A DNA stretch of 64,000 nucleotides from Pelagomonas calceolata (GCA_918797485.1 CAKKNE010000005.1:682001-746000), one strand, 5' to 3'. Shown: positions 34,461-44,234, counted from the stretch's first letter. Program-made: numbers and translations. The notes: a model not told the origin generated them from the letters alone.

Positions 34461-35540
34461 ATGATGAATATTCAAGCACTCATCGCTAGCTGGCTGCTGC
34501 ACCAGACCACAGCATTTCTAAGGCCACCACTGCCCTCTGCAGCTGTACGCAGAGCGTTATTGGGCGAAGGCGTCATCGGCGAAGGCGTCCTCGACGCCGC
34601 CGCAGCGCCGCAACGAATCGGTGAAGGCATCATCGACGCGGCGCCGATCGTCGAGGCGCCACGACTCATCGGCGAGGGCGTCGTCCTCGACGCCGTGCCC
34701 GACGCATCGCCGATCAACGCCGGCAGCCTCTTACTTCTCGCGGCCGTCGCCGTCGCGGGGGTCGCCGCCTTCGTGTCGCAGAACTTCGAGCCGAACCCAG
34801 ACATGCAACGCGTCGAGCCGAGCCCGAGCGCGTACGACGCGCCGCAGCCGGAGATAATCTTCGCCGACAGGACGGCACCGCAGCCGGAGGCCCTCTTCGC
34901 CGACCGGACGTATTACGTGGTAAGGTGGCGGTCGCGCCGCGACACGGTCTACGAGGGTTTGAATTCGGTCGCGGAGTCCGCCAAGGCCGGCACGGACGTT
35001 TCAGTAAGATGCATCTCACTCATGGAGGCGAACGCGTTGACGCGGCGCCTGGTCAAGGCCGATCCGGGCGTCGCGGCCCAAACCTTCAAGATCACGGGGT
35101 CGACGGTGACGGCGCTGGCCCCGGGCGGCGGGAGCTCCACAGGTAGCGCCGAGGACGAAGCCTGGGTCGGCGATTTTACAGATATCGTCACGGGCGCGAC
35201 CCCGGCACCGGTCGGCGGCACGGTGCCGGTCCCCGGCTCGGCGCCGGTCAGCACCGACGACGACCGGCAAGCGATCTGGGACGACCTGGCCCAGGACGAG
35301 GCCGAGCGCGAGGCAGCTGAGGCGCGGACGGACGTCGACGAGCAGTGGTCGAAGTACCTCGAGTCGCTGAGGGTCACGAAGGGCGAGATCGATTCTGTAG
35401 TCATCGGCGGCGTCGACGGCCCGGCGCCGTGTCGTCTGTGCAACGGCAAGGGCTACCGCGTCCTGTTCGGCGGCAGGGGCGCGAAGGAGGCGCCGTGCGA
35501 GTGGTGCGGCGGGCGCGGGTACGAGGAGGAGGACTCTTGA
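34461..35540 (+). CDS. Plastid membrane protein with DnaJ-type zinc finger
   Basis: 359 aa. The leader MMNIQALIASWLLHQTTAFL ends in T-T-A-F-L-R-P, a good stramenopile plastid presequence site. Then come EGVIGEGVLDAAAA-type repeats, one TM helix (SLLLLAAVAVAGVAAFV), a soluble domain (TYYVVRWRSRRDTVYEGLNS), and at the end two CxxCxGxG units (CRLCNGKGY and CEWCGGRGY). Half-DnaJ zinc fingers of this kind occur in plastid BSD2 and similar assembly factors. A role in plastid membrane-complex or Rubisco assembly is a guess from that. There is no J domain. Single exon. Confidence 0.75.
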   Translation: MMNIQALIASWLLHQTTAFLRPPLPSAAVRRALLGEGVIGEGVLDAAAAPQRIGEGIIDAAPIVEAPRLIGEGVVLDAVPDASPINAGSLLLLAAVAVAGVAAFVSQNFEPNPDMQRVEPSPSAYDAPQPEIIFADRTAPQPEALFADRTYYVVRWRSRRDTVYEGLNSVAESAKAGTDVSVRCISLMEANALTRRLVKADPGVAAQTFKITGSTVTALAPGGGSSTGSAEDEAWVGDFTDIVTGATPAPVGGTVPVPGSAPVSTDDDRQAIWDDLAQDEAEREAAEARTDVDEQWSKYLESLRVTKGEIDSVVIGGVDGPAPCRLCNGKGYRVLFGGRGAKEAPCEWCGGRGYEEEDS

Positions 35541-35653
35541 AGTGTAATTTTGTGTGCGTTTGTTTCCGATGCCCACCATCACAGGGGACCTGTGGACCAA
35601 TATTAGTCGCATGTAGCTCGCGCTACGGGCGTAGACGCGCTTTGATCATCGAG

Positions 35654-35677
35654 GCTAGTGTCTTACATGCCGCTAGT
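35654..35677 (+). promoter_or_regulatory. Promoter palindrome copy
   Basis: GCTAGTG, then TCTTACATGC, then CGCTAGT. It is 190 bp before the start at 35868; the gap 35541-35867 has nothing else I can support. Confidence 0.75.
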
Positions 35678-35867
35678 TACGCGACGCGCGCGCGCCTCAG
35701 TCGTGGATTGCCAGCGAGCGACGTCTGTGCGCGATTTCACCACCTCAGCGACGACCGCTGCGACCCGGCGCAACGACGTTTAGAACGGCTGCGCCGCCGG
35801 ACAGGCCACCAGCTGCCATCCAGGCAAAAGGCTATCAGCCAAGCGAGCCGCGGCCGCGGGCGCAGAA

Positions 35868-36809
35868 ATGAGCAAACAAGTGGAAAAGGCCGACAAAGCA
35901 GCGGTCAAAGCCGCTATCCAAAAAATGAGCAAGCAGGTCGAGCAGCAAGACGCGGCCGCGGCCGCGGCACCGGCGCCAGCCGCCTCTCAAGGACCGCAGC
36001 TCCCGCCCTTCGCCGTCAGCTACGACCCCAAGGACGTCGCCGAACTCGCGTCACGATTATCCCTGGAAGAGTACCCCGTAGTCCAACTCGAAACGGGCGA
36101 ATTAAGACTCGCACCTCAATTCCATTTGATAGGACGCTGCGGCAAGGGCTTCATCTCCTGCCAGTGCGAGACGGAGCCGCGCGGGGCGGATTATGTGTAT
36201 ACGAACCTACCGGACCCGATCAACACATCCATGGACGCCCTCGTCAGAAGGTGGTGCTGCCTGGTCAAAAACTCACCAGCCATGGGCGGCTTTGCCGCTG
36301 ACCAGTGGTATAATGCGCATGGTAGTCGAACTTTACAGGCTATTGAGAGGAAGCAGGCAACACTAATAACGTGCGTTGATGGATTTGTGGACAACTTGCT
36401 CGAGGATCCCAACTTAGCTACTTTAGCTCGATTGGCGGGCCTGCCGGACGGCGTGCAGACTCAGCATGCTATCTCAGTGATTAGTAGAGAAGCGAAGCAG
36501 GCTCGCAGTGCCTTCTTAGCTGGAGACTGGGCGCTCGTTACGAGGCTGGGGGGCACGCTGCTGCACATCTCCATCCAGACGTCGGATCCCGCGGACGTGC
36601 CTTCTGATGATGAGGATATTCAGAGGTTGTTCGCCGCCGTGGACATCCTCCAGAGCGTGTTGAGTTCGGGCTATTCCAAAAATTGTTGGCGCCTCGCGCC
36701 GGAGAGCTCGCGCGCGGGCTACGGCTTCGCGTGTGCGACCAAGCGGTTGCCGGAGAAGCCGGACTGCCCCATCGGGGAGAAGCCCGAGGGCTATGACGAT
36801 GTGGATTAA
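35868..36809 (+). CDS. Conserved-looking protein of unknown function
   Basis: 313 aa, single exon. It starts with two copies of a short charged motif (MSKQVEKADKAAVKAAIQK, then MSKQVEQQDAAA) and an Ala/Pro linker. The body (PQFHLIGRCGKGFISCQCET, then DALVRRWCCLVKNSPAMGGF, AADQWYNAHGSRT, VVDILQSV-like helices) is globular, with many Cys and no TM segment. The C-terminus is acidic (EGYDDVD). I recognise no family. It ends 59 bp from the tail of the convergent DnaJ gene. Confidence 0.7.
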   Translation: MSKQVEKADKAAVKAAIQKMSKQVEQQDAAAAAAPAPAASQGPQLPPFAVSYDPKDVAELASRLSLEEYPVVQLETGELRLAPQFHLIGRCGKGFISCQCETEPRGADYVYTNLPDPINTSMDALVRRWCCLVKNSPAMGGFAADQWYNAHGSRTLQAIERKQATLITCVDGFVDNLLEDPNLATLARLAGLPDGVQTQHAISVISREAKQARSAFLAGDWALVTRLGGTLLHISIQTSDPADVPSDDEDIQRLFAAVDILQSVLSSGYSKNCWRLAPESSRAGYGFACATKRLPEKPDCPIGEKPEGYDDVD

Positions 36810-36868
36810 GTTTGTGTGATTTACTTAAGCCTGGAGGAATTCTGCTCTCCTAGTGTGGCGCCCCTCTA

Positions 36869-38491
36869 CTACATTTGAGAACATCCGTCCGGCACGAACT
36901 CCGGCGGGACGCGCTCCCGGGGCGTCTCTGGGGGCTTGTCGAGCTCGTAGGGGTAGACGTAGGCGTCGGCGCCGTCCGGCGGCGCGGCCTCGGGCGCCGC
37001 GCTGCCGCCGTCGGTCGCCGCACCGGGATCGCCGTCGAGCGCCTTCGCAACACTAACAGCCTGCGCCTCGGACAGGCGCGCGGGAAACTCGACGTCGAAG
37101 CTCACGACGAGGCGGCCCCGCAGGTAGCCCTCGTGCGCGGGCAACCCTAAGCCCTCGGACGCGTAGAAGCGCCCCGGCGCCACAACGGTTCCCGGAGAGG
37201 TCCGGATGCGGACTGATGCGTCGAGGGTCGGCGCCGCCACCTGTGTGAAAATCCAAATTTTATGGCGCGTTCGTGCTGAATCGTCGCGTCGACCTCCACG
37301 CCATCGACGCGGCGCTTGCTCGATGGCGTGGCGATGCCGATTCCTCGCCGCTCGACGGGGCCAGCACGGCCGCGTCATCGCCGAGAAATGACTTAGTGAA
37401 GACCCGACACACTGATTGATTTCCACACAGGCCGCCACGTCGACCGTGCCTCCGAGCGCGTCCCGCAACGACACTTTCAGCGGCGTCTTCAAAATAAGGT
37501 CGGCGCCTCTTCTATAAAATTGGTCGTCGTCCTCGACCCGAATGATAGCTACCAAATCTCCTCTCGTCCCACACACTCCAATATCGCCTTCATCCTCAAC
37601 AGTGATGCGCGCACCGTCCTCGGCACCCTTCGGAATTTCTATAGAACATGATCCCGCCTCGACCCGGAAGCCGGCGCCGCAGCACTCGCGGCACTCCGGC
37701 GCCCGCACGCCGCACCCGTCGCACGCGCCGCAGGGCAGCCGTTCCAGCCGGAACCCGTCCGTCGGCATCACCAATACACCTGACCCGTCGCACGCGAGGC
37801 ACGGCTCCGCTCTGTCGAGACGCGCACCAGTACCTCCACAACAAGCGCAGCCGACCCGTCTCCGAAACTTGAGAGCAGCAGCACCCCCGCACGCGATATC
37901 CGCCAACGTCGCGGAGCAGACGACGACTTTCGGTTGGGGCTTCACCACATCGTACTCCTTCGTCTGCAGCACCTCCTCAATTTTTTTAAGTCCTCGGTCG
38001 CCCTTCGCGTCGTAGACCGCCCGCTTCTGCGGATCGCTCAACACGTCGTGGGCGTCCTTGACCTTCTGGAACGCTTCTGCATCCCCTCCTTTATCGGGGT
38101 GGTGCCGGAGGCACTGCTTCCGGTACGCCTTCTTGATGTCCGTGTCTGAGGCGTCCCTTGACACGCCGAGCGTGTCGTACAATTGGCGAGGCGATGGTGG
38201 TGGCGGCGGCGGCTTGGACTCGGCGTACGCGCGCTTGGCCGCGGCGCGCTCGGCCTCCAACCTCGAAATCTCTTCTCGTAATCGCGCGGACTCCGACTGC
38301 AGCTCGGCCTCGCGCGCCTCCCTCAAAATATCGTCGCAGCTTTTTCGCCGCTGCGCCCGCCGCGCGTCGTTGATGAGCTCGCTCAGGGGCGAGCGCATGT
38401 AGCGTTCGGTGGGCGACTGGTGTTTGCGGGGCGGGCTGCGCGCGCCGCTCAGGAGGTCGTCGATCGTGTCGCGGCCGTAGTAGTGGGCCAT
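36869..38491 (-). CDS. DnaJ (Hsp40) co-chaperone, type A-like
   Basis: 474 aa in two exons (38491-37439 and 37240-36869). Order of parts: a charged N-terminal extension of about 100 residues with a coiled coil; a J domain ([20 protein letters not shown], with HPD in RHHPDKGG); a central zinc-binding region with CxxC units ([30 protein letters not shown]); and the C-terminal substrate domain ([19 protein letters not shown], then [19 protein letters not shown]). Splicing joins GGTVD to [12 protein letters not shown], the expected DnaJ CTD sequence. It delivers clients to Hsp70. The N-terminal extension before the J domain is unusual for DnaJA proteins. Confidence 0.92.
   Translation of the reverse strand: MAHYYGRDTIDDLLSGARSPPRKHQSPTERYMRSPLSELINDARRAQRRKSCDDILREAREAELQSESARLREEISRLEAERAAAKRAYAESKPPPPPPSPRQLYDTLGVSRDASDTDIKKAYRKQCLRHHPDKGGDAEAFQKVKDAHDVLSDPQKRAVYDAKGDRGLKKIEEVLQTKEYDVVKPQPKVVVCSATLADIACGGAAALKFRRRVGCACCGGTGARLDRAEPCLACDGSGVLVMPTDGFRLERLPCGACDGCGVRAPECRECCGAGFRVEAGSCSIEIPKGAEDGARITVEDEGDIGVCGTRGDLVAIIRVEDDDQFYRRGADLILKTPLKVSLRDALGGTVDVAACVEINQCVGSSLSHFSAMTRPCWPRRAARNRHRHAIEQAPRRWRGGRRDDSARTRHKIWIFTQVAAPTLDASVRIRTSPGTVVAPGRFYASEGLGLPAHEGYLRGRLVVSFDVEFPARLSEAQAVSVAKALDGDPGAATDGGSAAPEAAPPDGADAYVYPYELDKPPETPRERVPPEFVPDGCSQM
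37241..37438 (-). mobile_element. Long-form introner with perfect 8-bp duplication, open in frame
   Basis: GCCGCCAC at 37233-37240 and 37431-37438. The element (190 bp) starts CTGTGTGAAAATCCAAATTT and ends TTGATTTCCACACAG. The donor is the GT of GTGGCGGC on the minus strand. It is 198 nt long with no stop in the host frame, so a retained form would insert 66 residues in the DnaJ CTD. Close relative of the element at 25581. Confidence 0.95.
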
Positions 38492-38699
38492 GCTCGTATG
38501 TTGTGCGCCGCACGTGCGTCACTGCGACGGCGTAGCGGCTGCCTCGATCCGGCTGGGCCTCTTGCGACGGCGCTTAGCGTGGGGGGGGGCAGCAACCAAA
38601 CGATTTGTTGCTGTACCCGCCCGACAGAAGGCACTTGTCATTGCGGCTTTTAGAGACGTACGGGAGGCCTCGTAGGCGTCGATGAGTCTCAACTTGGAA

Positions 38700-38720
38700 G
38701 CTAGTATGTTGCACGCTATC
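38700..38720 (+). promoter_or_regulatory. Degenerate promoter palindrome
   Basis: GCTAGTA, then TGTTGCA, then CGCTATC. It lies midway in the 459-bp divergent gap (38492-38950) between the DnaJ gene and the F-box-like gene; a run of ten G lies near 38580. No other feature is supported. Confidence 0.45.
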
Positions 38721-38950
38721 AACTGTCAGCGTTGCGTCGGTGGTTCGGAGCCGCTCAGTGCGACTCACATCGTTCTAACAGACATTAGTAACGGCGGAGA
38801 GTGGCGCAGAGCGCTTCGGTACGGCGTCAGTGAATTGCTGCGACGTTCCAGCGCTTGTGCGTGACGTTTGCGGCTTCAGCACGTTAAGCAACTGTTTCAG
38901 ACTACGTCGCAGCTGTTCGGACTGAGCGCAGCAGGCACCCAAGATTACAA

Positions 38951-40137
38951 ATGGCGCCGCGCGACATCACAAACTGCGTGCGACCGGCACCGACGAAACA
39001 AATCACGCCGACGGCCCCGCGCCGCGCCGTCACGAAGGCGCCGGCGGACGACTGCGCACTGACGGCGATTGTCACGCCGGACGGCCGCACGAGCGCGTGG
39101 CGCGGCGACCCCGCCACCCACCTGCCCGAAGAGGTCTTTCATTTGGTACTGGCGCTGGCCGGCGGGCGCGCGTGCGTCGGCGCCGCATCAGTCCGACGGG
39201 CGTGGCGCCTCGCCACAGCAACAACGCTAGATATATTACCGCCCTTCGCTTCATCTACAAACTCGTCGCTCCGCCTCACCTGGGCCGGCCACCGGCGTCA
39301 CCGCCACCTGGTCGAGGCGAGGGACGGCGCGCACGGGACGTACGCGGCGGCGCCGGCCACGCGGAAACGCCGCGACGTCGACCTCGCCAAAGAGCTGCGA
39401 CGGACGGGGTCGGGTTGGGGCTGCCTCGGTGCAAGCTTCGGCGGCGCGCGCGCGCTCGACGATTGTATTATAGTCATGGACCTCGCGGGCCGGGAATTTG
39501 AAAAAAGGAAAGCGTGGCACGCGCGGGACCTGCCGTCGCTGTCCAAGCAAGGCGCGGGCTTCCTCGAGTTCGACTGCGGCTGGTCGCTGCGCGACGATTT
39601 CGATGAAGAGGCCCGGGCGAGGTGTCGGGACCTCTCGGCGCGCGGCGACGACGCGACGGCCCGAGTCGTGTTCTTCGAGAGTGTCGAGGCGTTGAGCATC
39701 GACCTCGTGGCGTACTCATTGAGTGAGGACGTTGTGATAGATTTGTGCCACTGGAACCCGGACTCGCGCGTCGACGAGATCCACACGATCGGGAGGTCGC
39801 TGGTCATCGTCGCGGAGAGCGACGGGCTCTCTAGAGACCCCGTGAACGCCCTGGGATCGCATGTATTGGTCCCGGCGTCCCTTTGGGTTATTTTCTGTCG
39901 CGTCGATGGCGTCGTACGCTCACCAATCAATACGCGCAGGTATACATGGGCGCCCAGATCCAGGCGTCCCTGGCTACTGGCGAGGGCATCGTGTCGCTCC
40001 AGGTCAATTTCTGCGACAGCGAGGGCCTGGAACTTAGAGGGGTGCACGAAAAGCACGGGGCCGTGACGGTCACGGATTGCTTGGGGGCAGCGCTCGACGC
40101 CGTCGAAGCTAAACGGCGGCTCGCGCGGAGTCTCTAG
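38951..40137 (+). CDS. F-box-like protein
   Basis: 369 aa in two exons (38951-39862 and 39940-40137). After a basic, Pro/Thr-rich N-terminus, residues about 58-95 (HLPEEVFHLVLALAGGRACV, then ASVRRAWRLATAT) look like an F-box. The remainder (GSGWGCLGASFGGARALDD, then CIIVMDLAGREFEKRKAWHA, then NFCDSEGLELRG) is a beta-rich domain resembling that of the F-box gene at 12665 in general style. It is probably an SCF substrate receptor. The second exon restores HVYMGAQIQASLATGEG. It converges on the glutamate-cysteine ligase gene, 51 bp away. Confidence 0.6.
39863..39939 (+). mobile_element. Introner-type intron, 77 nt (shortened)
   Basis: GTATTGGT (left) and GTATACAT (right) are a decayed duplication. 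The body holds GTCGCGTCGATGGCGTCG, an introner core, and ends CAATACGCGCAG. Removing it shifts into the downstream frame that continues to a sensible stop at 40137. Confidence 0.7.
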
Positions 40138-40188
40138 TGCACATACATAAGATAGATGTACAGGCATAAGTTATACTTGGGGTACAGT

Positions 40189-42643
40189 TCAGACGCCGTC
40201 GCCGGCCGCCGGCTCGAGGGTCTCGCTGATGCCGCGCATCCTTTCCAACGTCACGGCGAGGTTCTCGCCCTCCTCGGAATGCAAACGGTTGAGGGAAGGC
40301 GACCGTTGCACGCCGTTCGACGGCTCCAGCGCGTCATTTAATTCCTTGAGCTCCTTCTCCTTCTCGTCTAGTTCATTTCTCAACCGAGCGACGTCTTCCA
40401 CTACACTTTTGCGCTTCTTTACTAACAATGCTCTTTCAGCATATTGATCTAACAGCGTACAAAGTGAAGACGACGTCTGGAAGTGCACCCGCGACAATTG
40501 GACGTTGTAGGCGTTCTCCTTGCGCACGGGCGCTACGACGTTCTCACCGAGCAGCGACGGCTCGTGGACGTCGCCCACACCTATAGAATGGCACCGCTGC
40601 AGTAGATCTCTGGCGATCGTCGGCGACACCACAGAGTCCTTCTTGTAATCTGGATGCGTACAAACGAAGTCGCGCTGCCACGCCGCCGCCGTCTGCAGCT
40701 CGCCCGACGCTCGCTTCACGATCAGATCGACGTAGGCCTGCACCCGCGACGCCGTGTCGGGATCGCATCCTATACTATCAAGGTACACGAGCACCAGCGG
40801 CACCAAGCCCGGATAGTAGCCCCCCTTGCCCGTCAGGATCTCCAGCAGCGTCATCTCGACGACGGAGTCCTCCCTGTCGCCCGCGCAGGGCTCGCCCGGC
40901 ACGACCATATGCGACCTGTGTGGAAATCAAATTTCGGGCGCCCCACGCCATCGACGCGACATTGTCCTTGTGACTGCGTCTGCTCGATGGCGTAGAGCTT
41001 CTACGCCATCGACGCAACGTTGTCCACTGGTTGATTTCCACACAGTGTGCGACCGCCACCAGAACTTTTGTTGGGAGGCCGCTCCTCGACTATGGGCCCG
41101 GTCCATGTTCTCGTGGACCTTCGACATGGGCACATAAATATTCAAATCGAAGGACAATAACACCCTAAGTACCAATACACAAAAGACGGTAAAAGCAGCG
41201 TTCTCGAAGTCCGTGAGCTGGACCTCCATCGTCCTGAGTTCGACGCGCCACCCTATGTTCGAGTCAGCCGGCGGGGGCTTCCACCGCACCGAGTTCCAGT
41301 TCGTCGACTGCAGGTTTTCGAAGTGGTCCGTTTGTGTGTTATCATCTACCTCCTCGCAGAGCCCATCAAAAATGACTAACGGATCTCGCACGAATAAATG
41401 AGCTACATGCGTCGCTAGTAAGTCATCAATGCCTTCTTTTTTTAGTTTCTGTAGTGCGGATTCATCTACTTCTACCTCGACATCATTATATCGCGCCGCG
41501 CACGAGTGTAAGTCGCATCGTCGGCAGACGTACGAAGCCGCTGCACTATACCGAGAGGTTCGCAGCTTCCTCGTGCCACTGCCAGCCAAACGTTTATCGC
41601 CCTTCGACGAGGACGACAGTGAAGTTCTCCGCTCGTCAGTGGTCCGATCGTCAACGGACTGCGAAACGATGTCCCACCGACAATCATGATCTTGTAACTT
41701 GCCGGCCAAGATGGGCGTCGCCGCCGTGAGAGCCATCATGATGGGAGCTAAAACAGCCAACTGGTCGTAGACATGTCGCGATTCGTCAACGTCGCGGCAC
41801 TGGAACGTGACCTGGAGGCAGCAGCAGCCCATGCCGAAGGCCATCGCGTCCGCCTTGATAGCATCACCCGTCGTGTTATCATCTTGGAAGAGCGGCGCTA
41901 TTACCTCAACGTTGGAACCGCGGCGCTCGCGTATGTTTTTGGTCAGGGCGCCAAATCTAGGATGCGGATTGATGACGTCGTCGGGCACTAGTACGGAAGA
42001 AGCCACGGGCCCGTTTCTCGGTAGCTCGTCGTTCGAGGCACCTAGTAATGGAAATGCTACGACTGTCGGCGCCACTTCGTTATCCTTGAGGGCCATCAAT
42101 AATCTCGCCCTTCTAGAACGCATCGACGACTCGACTCTTCTCAGATCGTCCGTATATCCACTGTAAGGTTTCTCGGGCGTCGACTCGACCATCCAGGAGC
42201 CTGCGCGGAACGACGCCTCCGTTCATGCTCTGATGATCATGAAGACGGCGTCGCGGCGACGTGACGTCGCGCCGACGCCATCGACGCGACCTTGAAGTTC
42301 GGAAACGTTCGGAAACGGACGCTGAGTCAGCGCCATACTCCGGGTGCCACGTCACTTTTCCACTTTCCGGGATCGCCCGTCGCTCCTCCGCTTCTCGGTT
42401 CGAGAGTAAACTTCTCACTTCACCACCTCGTAAAGACAGGGAAGCACCGTCGCTCGAGAGCTTGAAGAGGCCGTACTCGATCTCGTCGCCATACAACAAC
42501 GTGTCCCTTTGCTTCGTCTCGTGTCTGCGGTAGTGCTGGATGAACTGGTCGACGCCGTGCTGCCTTACGTATGTTAGTTTATCTTTTGCTTCTTGCCAGG
42601 GTAAAGGGCGGCCTACGGTGAGGACGGCGCCGCCTTTGCCCAT
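40189..42643 (-). CDS. GCLC: Glutamate-cysteine ligase, eukaryotic GCLC type
   Basis: 727 aa in three exons (42643-42334, 42200-41054, 40915-40189). It joins Glu and Cys with ATP, the rate-limiting step of glutathione synthesis. The start MGKGGAVLTVGRPLPWQEA, then GDEIEYGLFKL, then VTWHPEYG + SWMVESTPEKPY across the first intron, INPHPRFGALTKNIR, DAMAFGMGCCCLQVTFQ, CRWDIVSQSVDDRT and VQLTDFENAAFTVF match animal and fungal GCLC closely. That is the non-plant type. It is longer than human GCLC (637 aa), mostly by a charged C-terminal tail (about 60 residues, KEKELKELNDAL). There is no plastid leader on this start. Both introns are introners, and each splice restores conserved family sequence. 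Confidence 0.95.
40916..41053 (-). mobile_element. Introner with 15-bp perfect inverted ends
   Basis: CTGTGTGGAAATCAA at the left end is the exact reverse complement of TTGATTTCCACACAG at the right end (40916-41045). The duplication is TATGCGAC/TGTGCGAC (one mismatch). The interior contains two copies of the CACGCCATCGACG/CGATGGCGTAG core. The donor GT comes from the duplication on the minus strand. Confidence 0.96.
42201..42333 (-). mobile_element. Introner-type intron 1 of GCLC (GC-AG)
   Basis: 133 nt. On the minus strand it begins GCGCTGAC and ends TTCCGCGCAG before GCTCCTGG. The core ACGCCATCGACGCG is present (plus strand 42276-42290). Splicing gives EYGSWMVES, the conserved GCLC sequence. 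The target duplication is poor, suggesting an older copy. Confidence 0.8.
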
Positions 42644-42646
42644 GTT

Positions 42647-42865
42647 TTAGCTGTGCTTCACAGGCTCTGCTTTGGGTGGTTTCGATGGGACGCGTGTAAT
42701 TCGTCGCTTGGACTTGCGCAGCGCGAGTAGCGGTATAGCTGCGAGTGCTGTCAATCCTGCTGGCGGCTCCCGCGGCGTGAAAGCGCGTGGCCGAGCAAAA
42801 GGCCTGCGCTCTGCATAATCAACTAGCGGCATGAAGACACTAGCATTCGAGGCAAACACCCGCAA
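42647..42865 (-). other. Upstream ORF of GCLC, in frame, one stop before the start
   Basis: A 72-codon ATG frame (MRVFASNASVFMPLVDYAER..., ending AEPVKHS) whose TAA is followed by AAC and then the GCLC ATG in the same frame. It overlaps the promoter palindrome at 42822-42844. If transcripts start upstream of it, it could act as an upstream ORF; it may equally be untranscribed. Confidence 0.25.
42822..42844 (-). promoter_or_regulatory. Promoter palindrome in a divergent promoter
   Basis: ACTAGCG, then GCATGAAGA, then CACTAGC. It is 179 bp upstream of GCLC, in the 501-bp gap (42644-43144) shared with the surface-protein gene at 43145. Confidence 0.72.
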
Positions 42866-43144
42866 CGCAAATTATGGTACCACCCGTCGTTTCCGGAGTG
42901 CTTTGAGGTTATGACGAGTGGTACCTGCCTCCCGGCACAATCGCCTTGGCCTTCATTACCAGTCCGTCTGGCACTTGCCTGCGCATGCCTGTGCGATAAA
43001 AATATTCGCGCGCGACTCTCTGGCCGCGCTACGCCCCCTACGCATCGAGCGCGCACCAGAAAGCCGCTCGCTTTTAGCCGTAACCGCTCTATTTTGCAGG
43101 TTGCAGCATAGAACTGCACTAAACTCGCCGCGACGAGCACAAAA

Positions 43145-44234
43145 ATGAGCCTCAACGAGAACAAGCCCACGTACGGCACCGTCGAAGCGGCGGGCGCCAC
43201 CAAGGGCTCGCGCCGCGGCGTCGTCGTCGGACTCGTGCGGCCTCGCGCGCGGAAATCAATTCATGTGCACCGGTGCCTTTGAACATGCTGGATCATCGCA
43301 TCGAGCGCCACGCCATCGACGCGACGTCTGCTCCTCGCAGGCGGCGGCGGCCTGCTTCGCGCTCGGCTTCTGCGTAGCTTCCGTCGGCACGTCGACCCAA
43401 GGCCTCCGCGGCGCCGCGCTCTACGTCAAAGACGAGTCGAAGGTGTGGAGCAACGAGGGCGGGATCGACAACGTCGACGTCGGAGACGTTCCCGCCGGCG
43501 GCTGCGTCGGCGGCGGCTGCGGCGACGGCTCCGCGCCGGCGGTCAAGCCCGCGCCGGTGGTCAAGCCCGCGCCGGCGGTCAAGCCGGTCGCCGGGGTGGC
43601 GGGCGTCCCGGGCCTCGGTGGCGCTACGCCGCCCACGCCGCCCGCGCCGCCTGCTACGCCGACGACGCCCACCACCATCGGCCCCGTCGTCCAGACCGGC
43701 GACAAGCCCATCACTATTGGCGGACCAACGCAGACGGACAACTGCTGCCAGGTCTTTGGTAGCTGCCCGGCCGGGTATTCAAACTCGGGGAACTGGGATG
43801 CCAATCAGATTTGCTGCAAAGACCTGAACAAAGGCGTCTCCATCAGCAACGACATACCTACGTGTCCTACCACGCCGGCCAATGACCCGTTCCCGAACCC
43901 CAACTGGACGACGGGCGACGGCATCGGCCCCATCACGACGCCCAAGATCGGACCGATTCCGACGCCGCACACGGAGACGAACGGCATTTTCGGTCCGTCG
44001 GGCTCGGTCTTCGGCCAGTCGGGCTCGCCTTTTGGCCAAGGAGGCTTCAACGGCGGCAAGCCTCTGATGGGCCCAGGCTTCCCCTTCGGCGGCGAGTCCA
44101 CGGGCGTCGGCGCCGGCCCGGCGGTGAACCCCGGGGCCGGCATGCCAGGGGCGGGCGGCGAGGACGTGGGCTTCGGCGTGCCGCACTCGCACAAGACTAC
44201 GCCCGGCGGCGGCGTGGCGGCGCAGGGCTACTAG
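43145..44234 (+). CDS. Signal-anchored, Pro/Gly-rich surface protein
   Basis: 327 aa in two exons (43145-43234 and 43341-44234). A cytosolic start (MSLNENKPTYGTVEAAG) and a TM helix built across the intron (GVVVGL + AAAACFALGFCVASVG) are followed by an outside region: a Cys pair (GGCVGGGCG), KPAPVVKPAPAVKPV repeats, a TPPTPPAPPATP segment, a small Cys domain (DNCCQVFGSCPAGYSNSG, then ICCKDL) and a long Gly/Pro/Phe tail (GPSGSVFGQSGSPFGQGG). The plan matches the protein at 28404. It is probably cell-surface or wall-associated; no catalytic motif. Confidence 0.65.
43235..43340 (+). mobile_element. Introner-type intron interrupting a TM helix
   Basis: 106 nt with GT at 43235 and CTCGCAG at the end. 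The left part contains GCGCGCGGAAATCAATTC, close to the introner end, and CACGCCATCGACGCGACG is its core. A GC donor at 43237 would break frame. Removing it fuses the two halves of the hydrophobic helix. Confidence 0.75.

Noticed and set aside
38570-38595. Poly-G run as a functional site
   Set aside because: Single mononucleotide run, one of several (2215, 48937, 49685); likely slippage or low-quality sequence.
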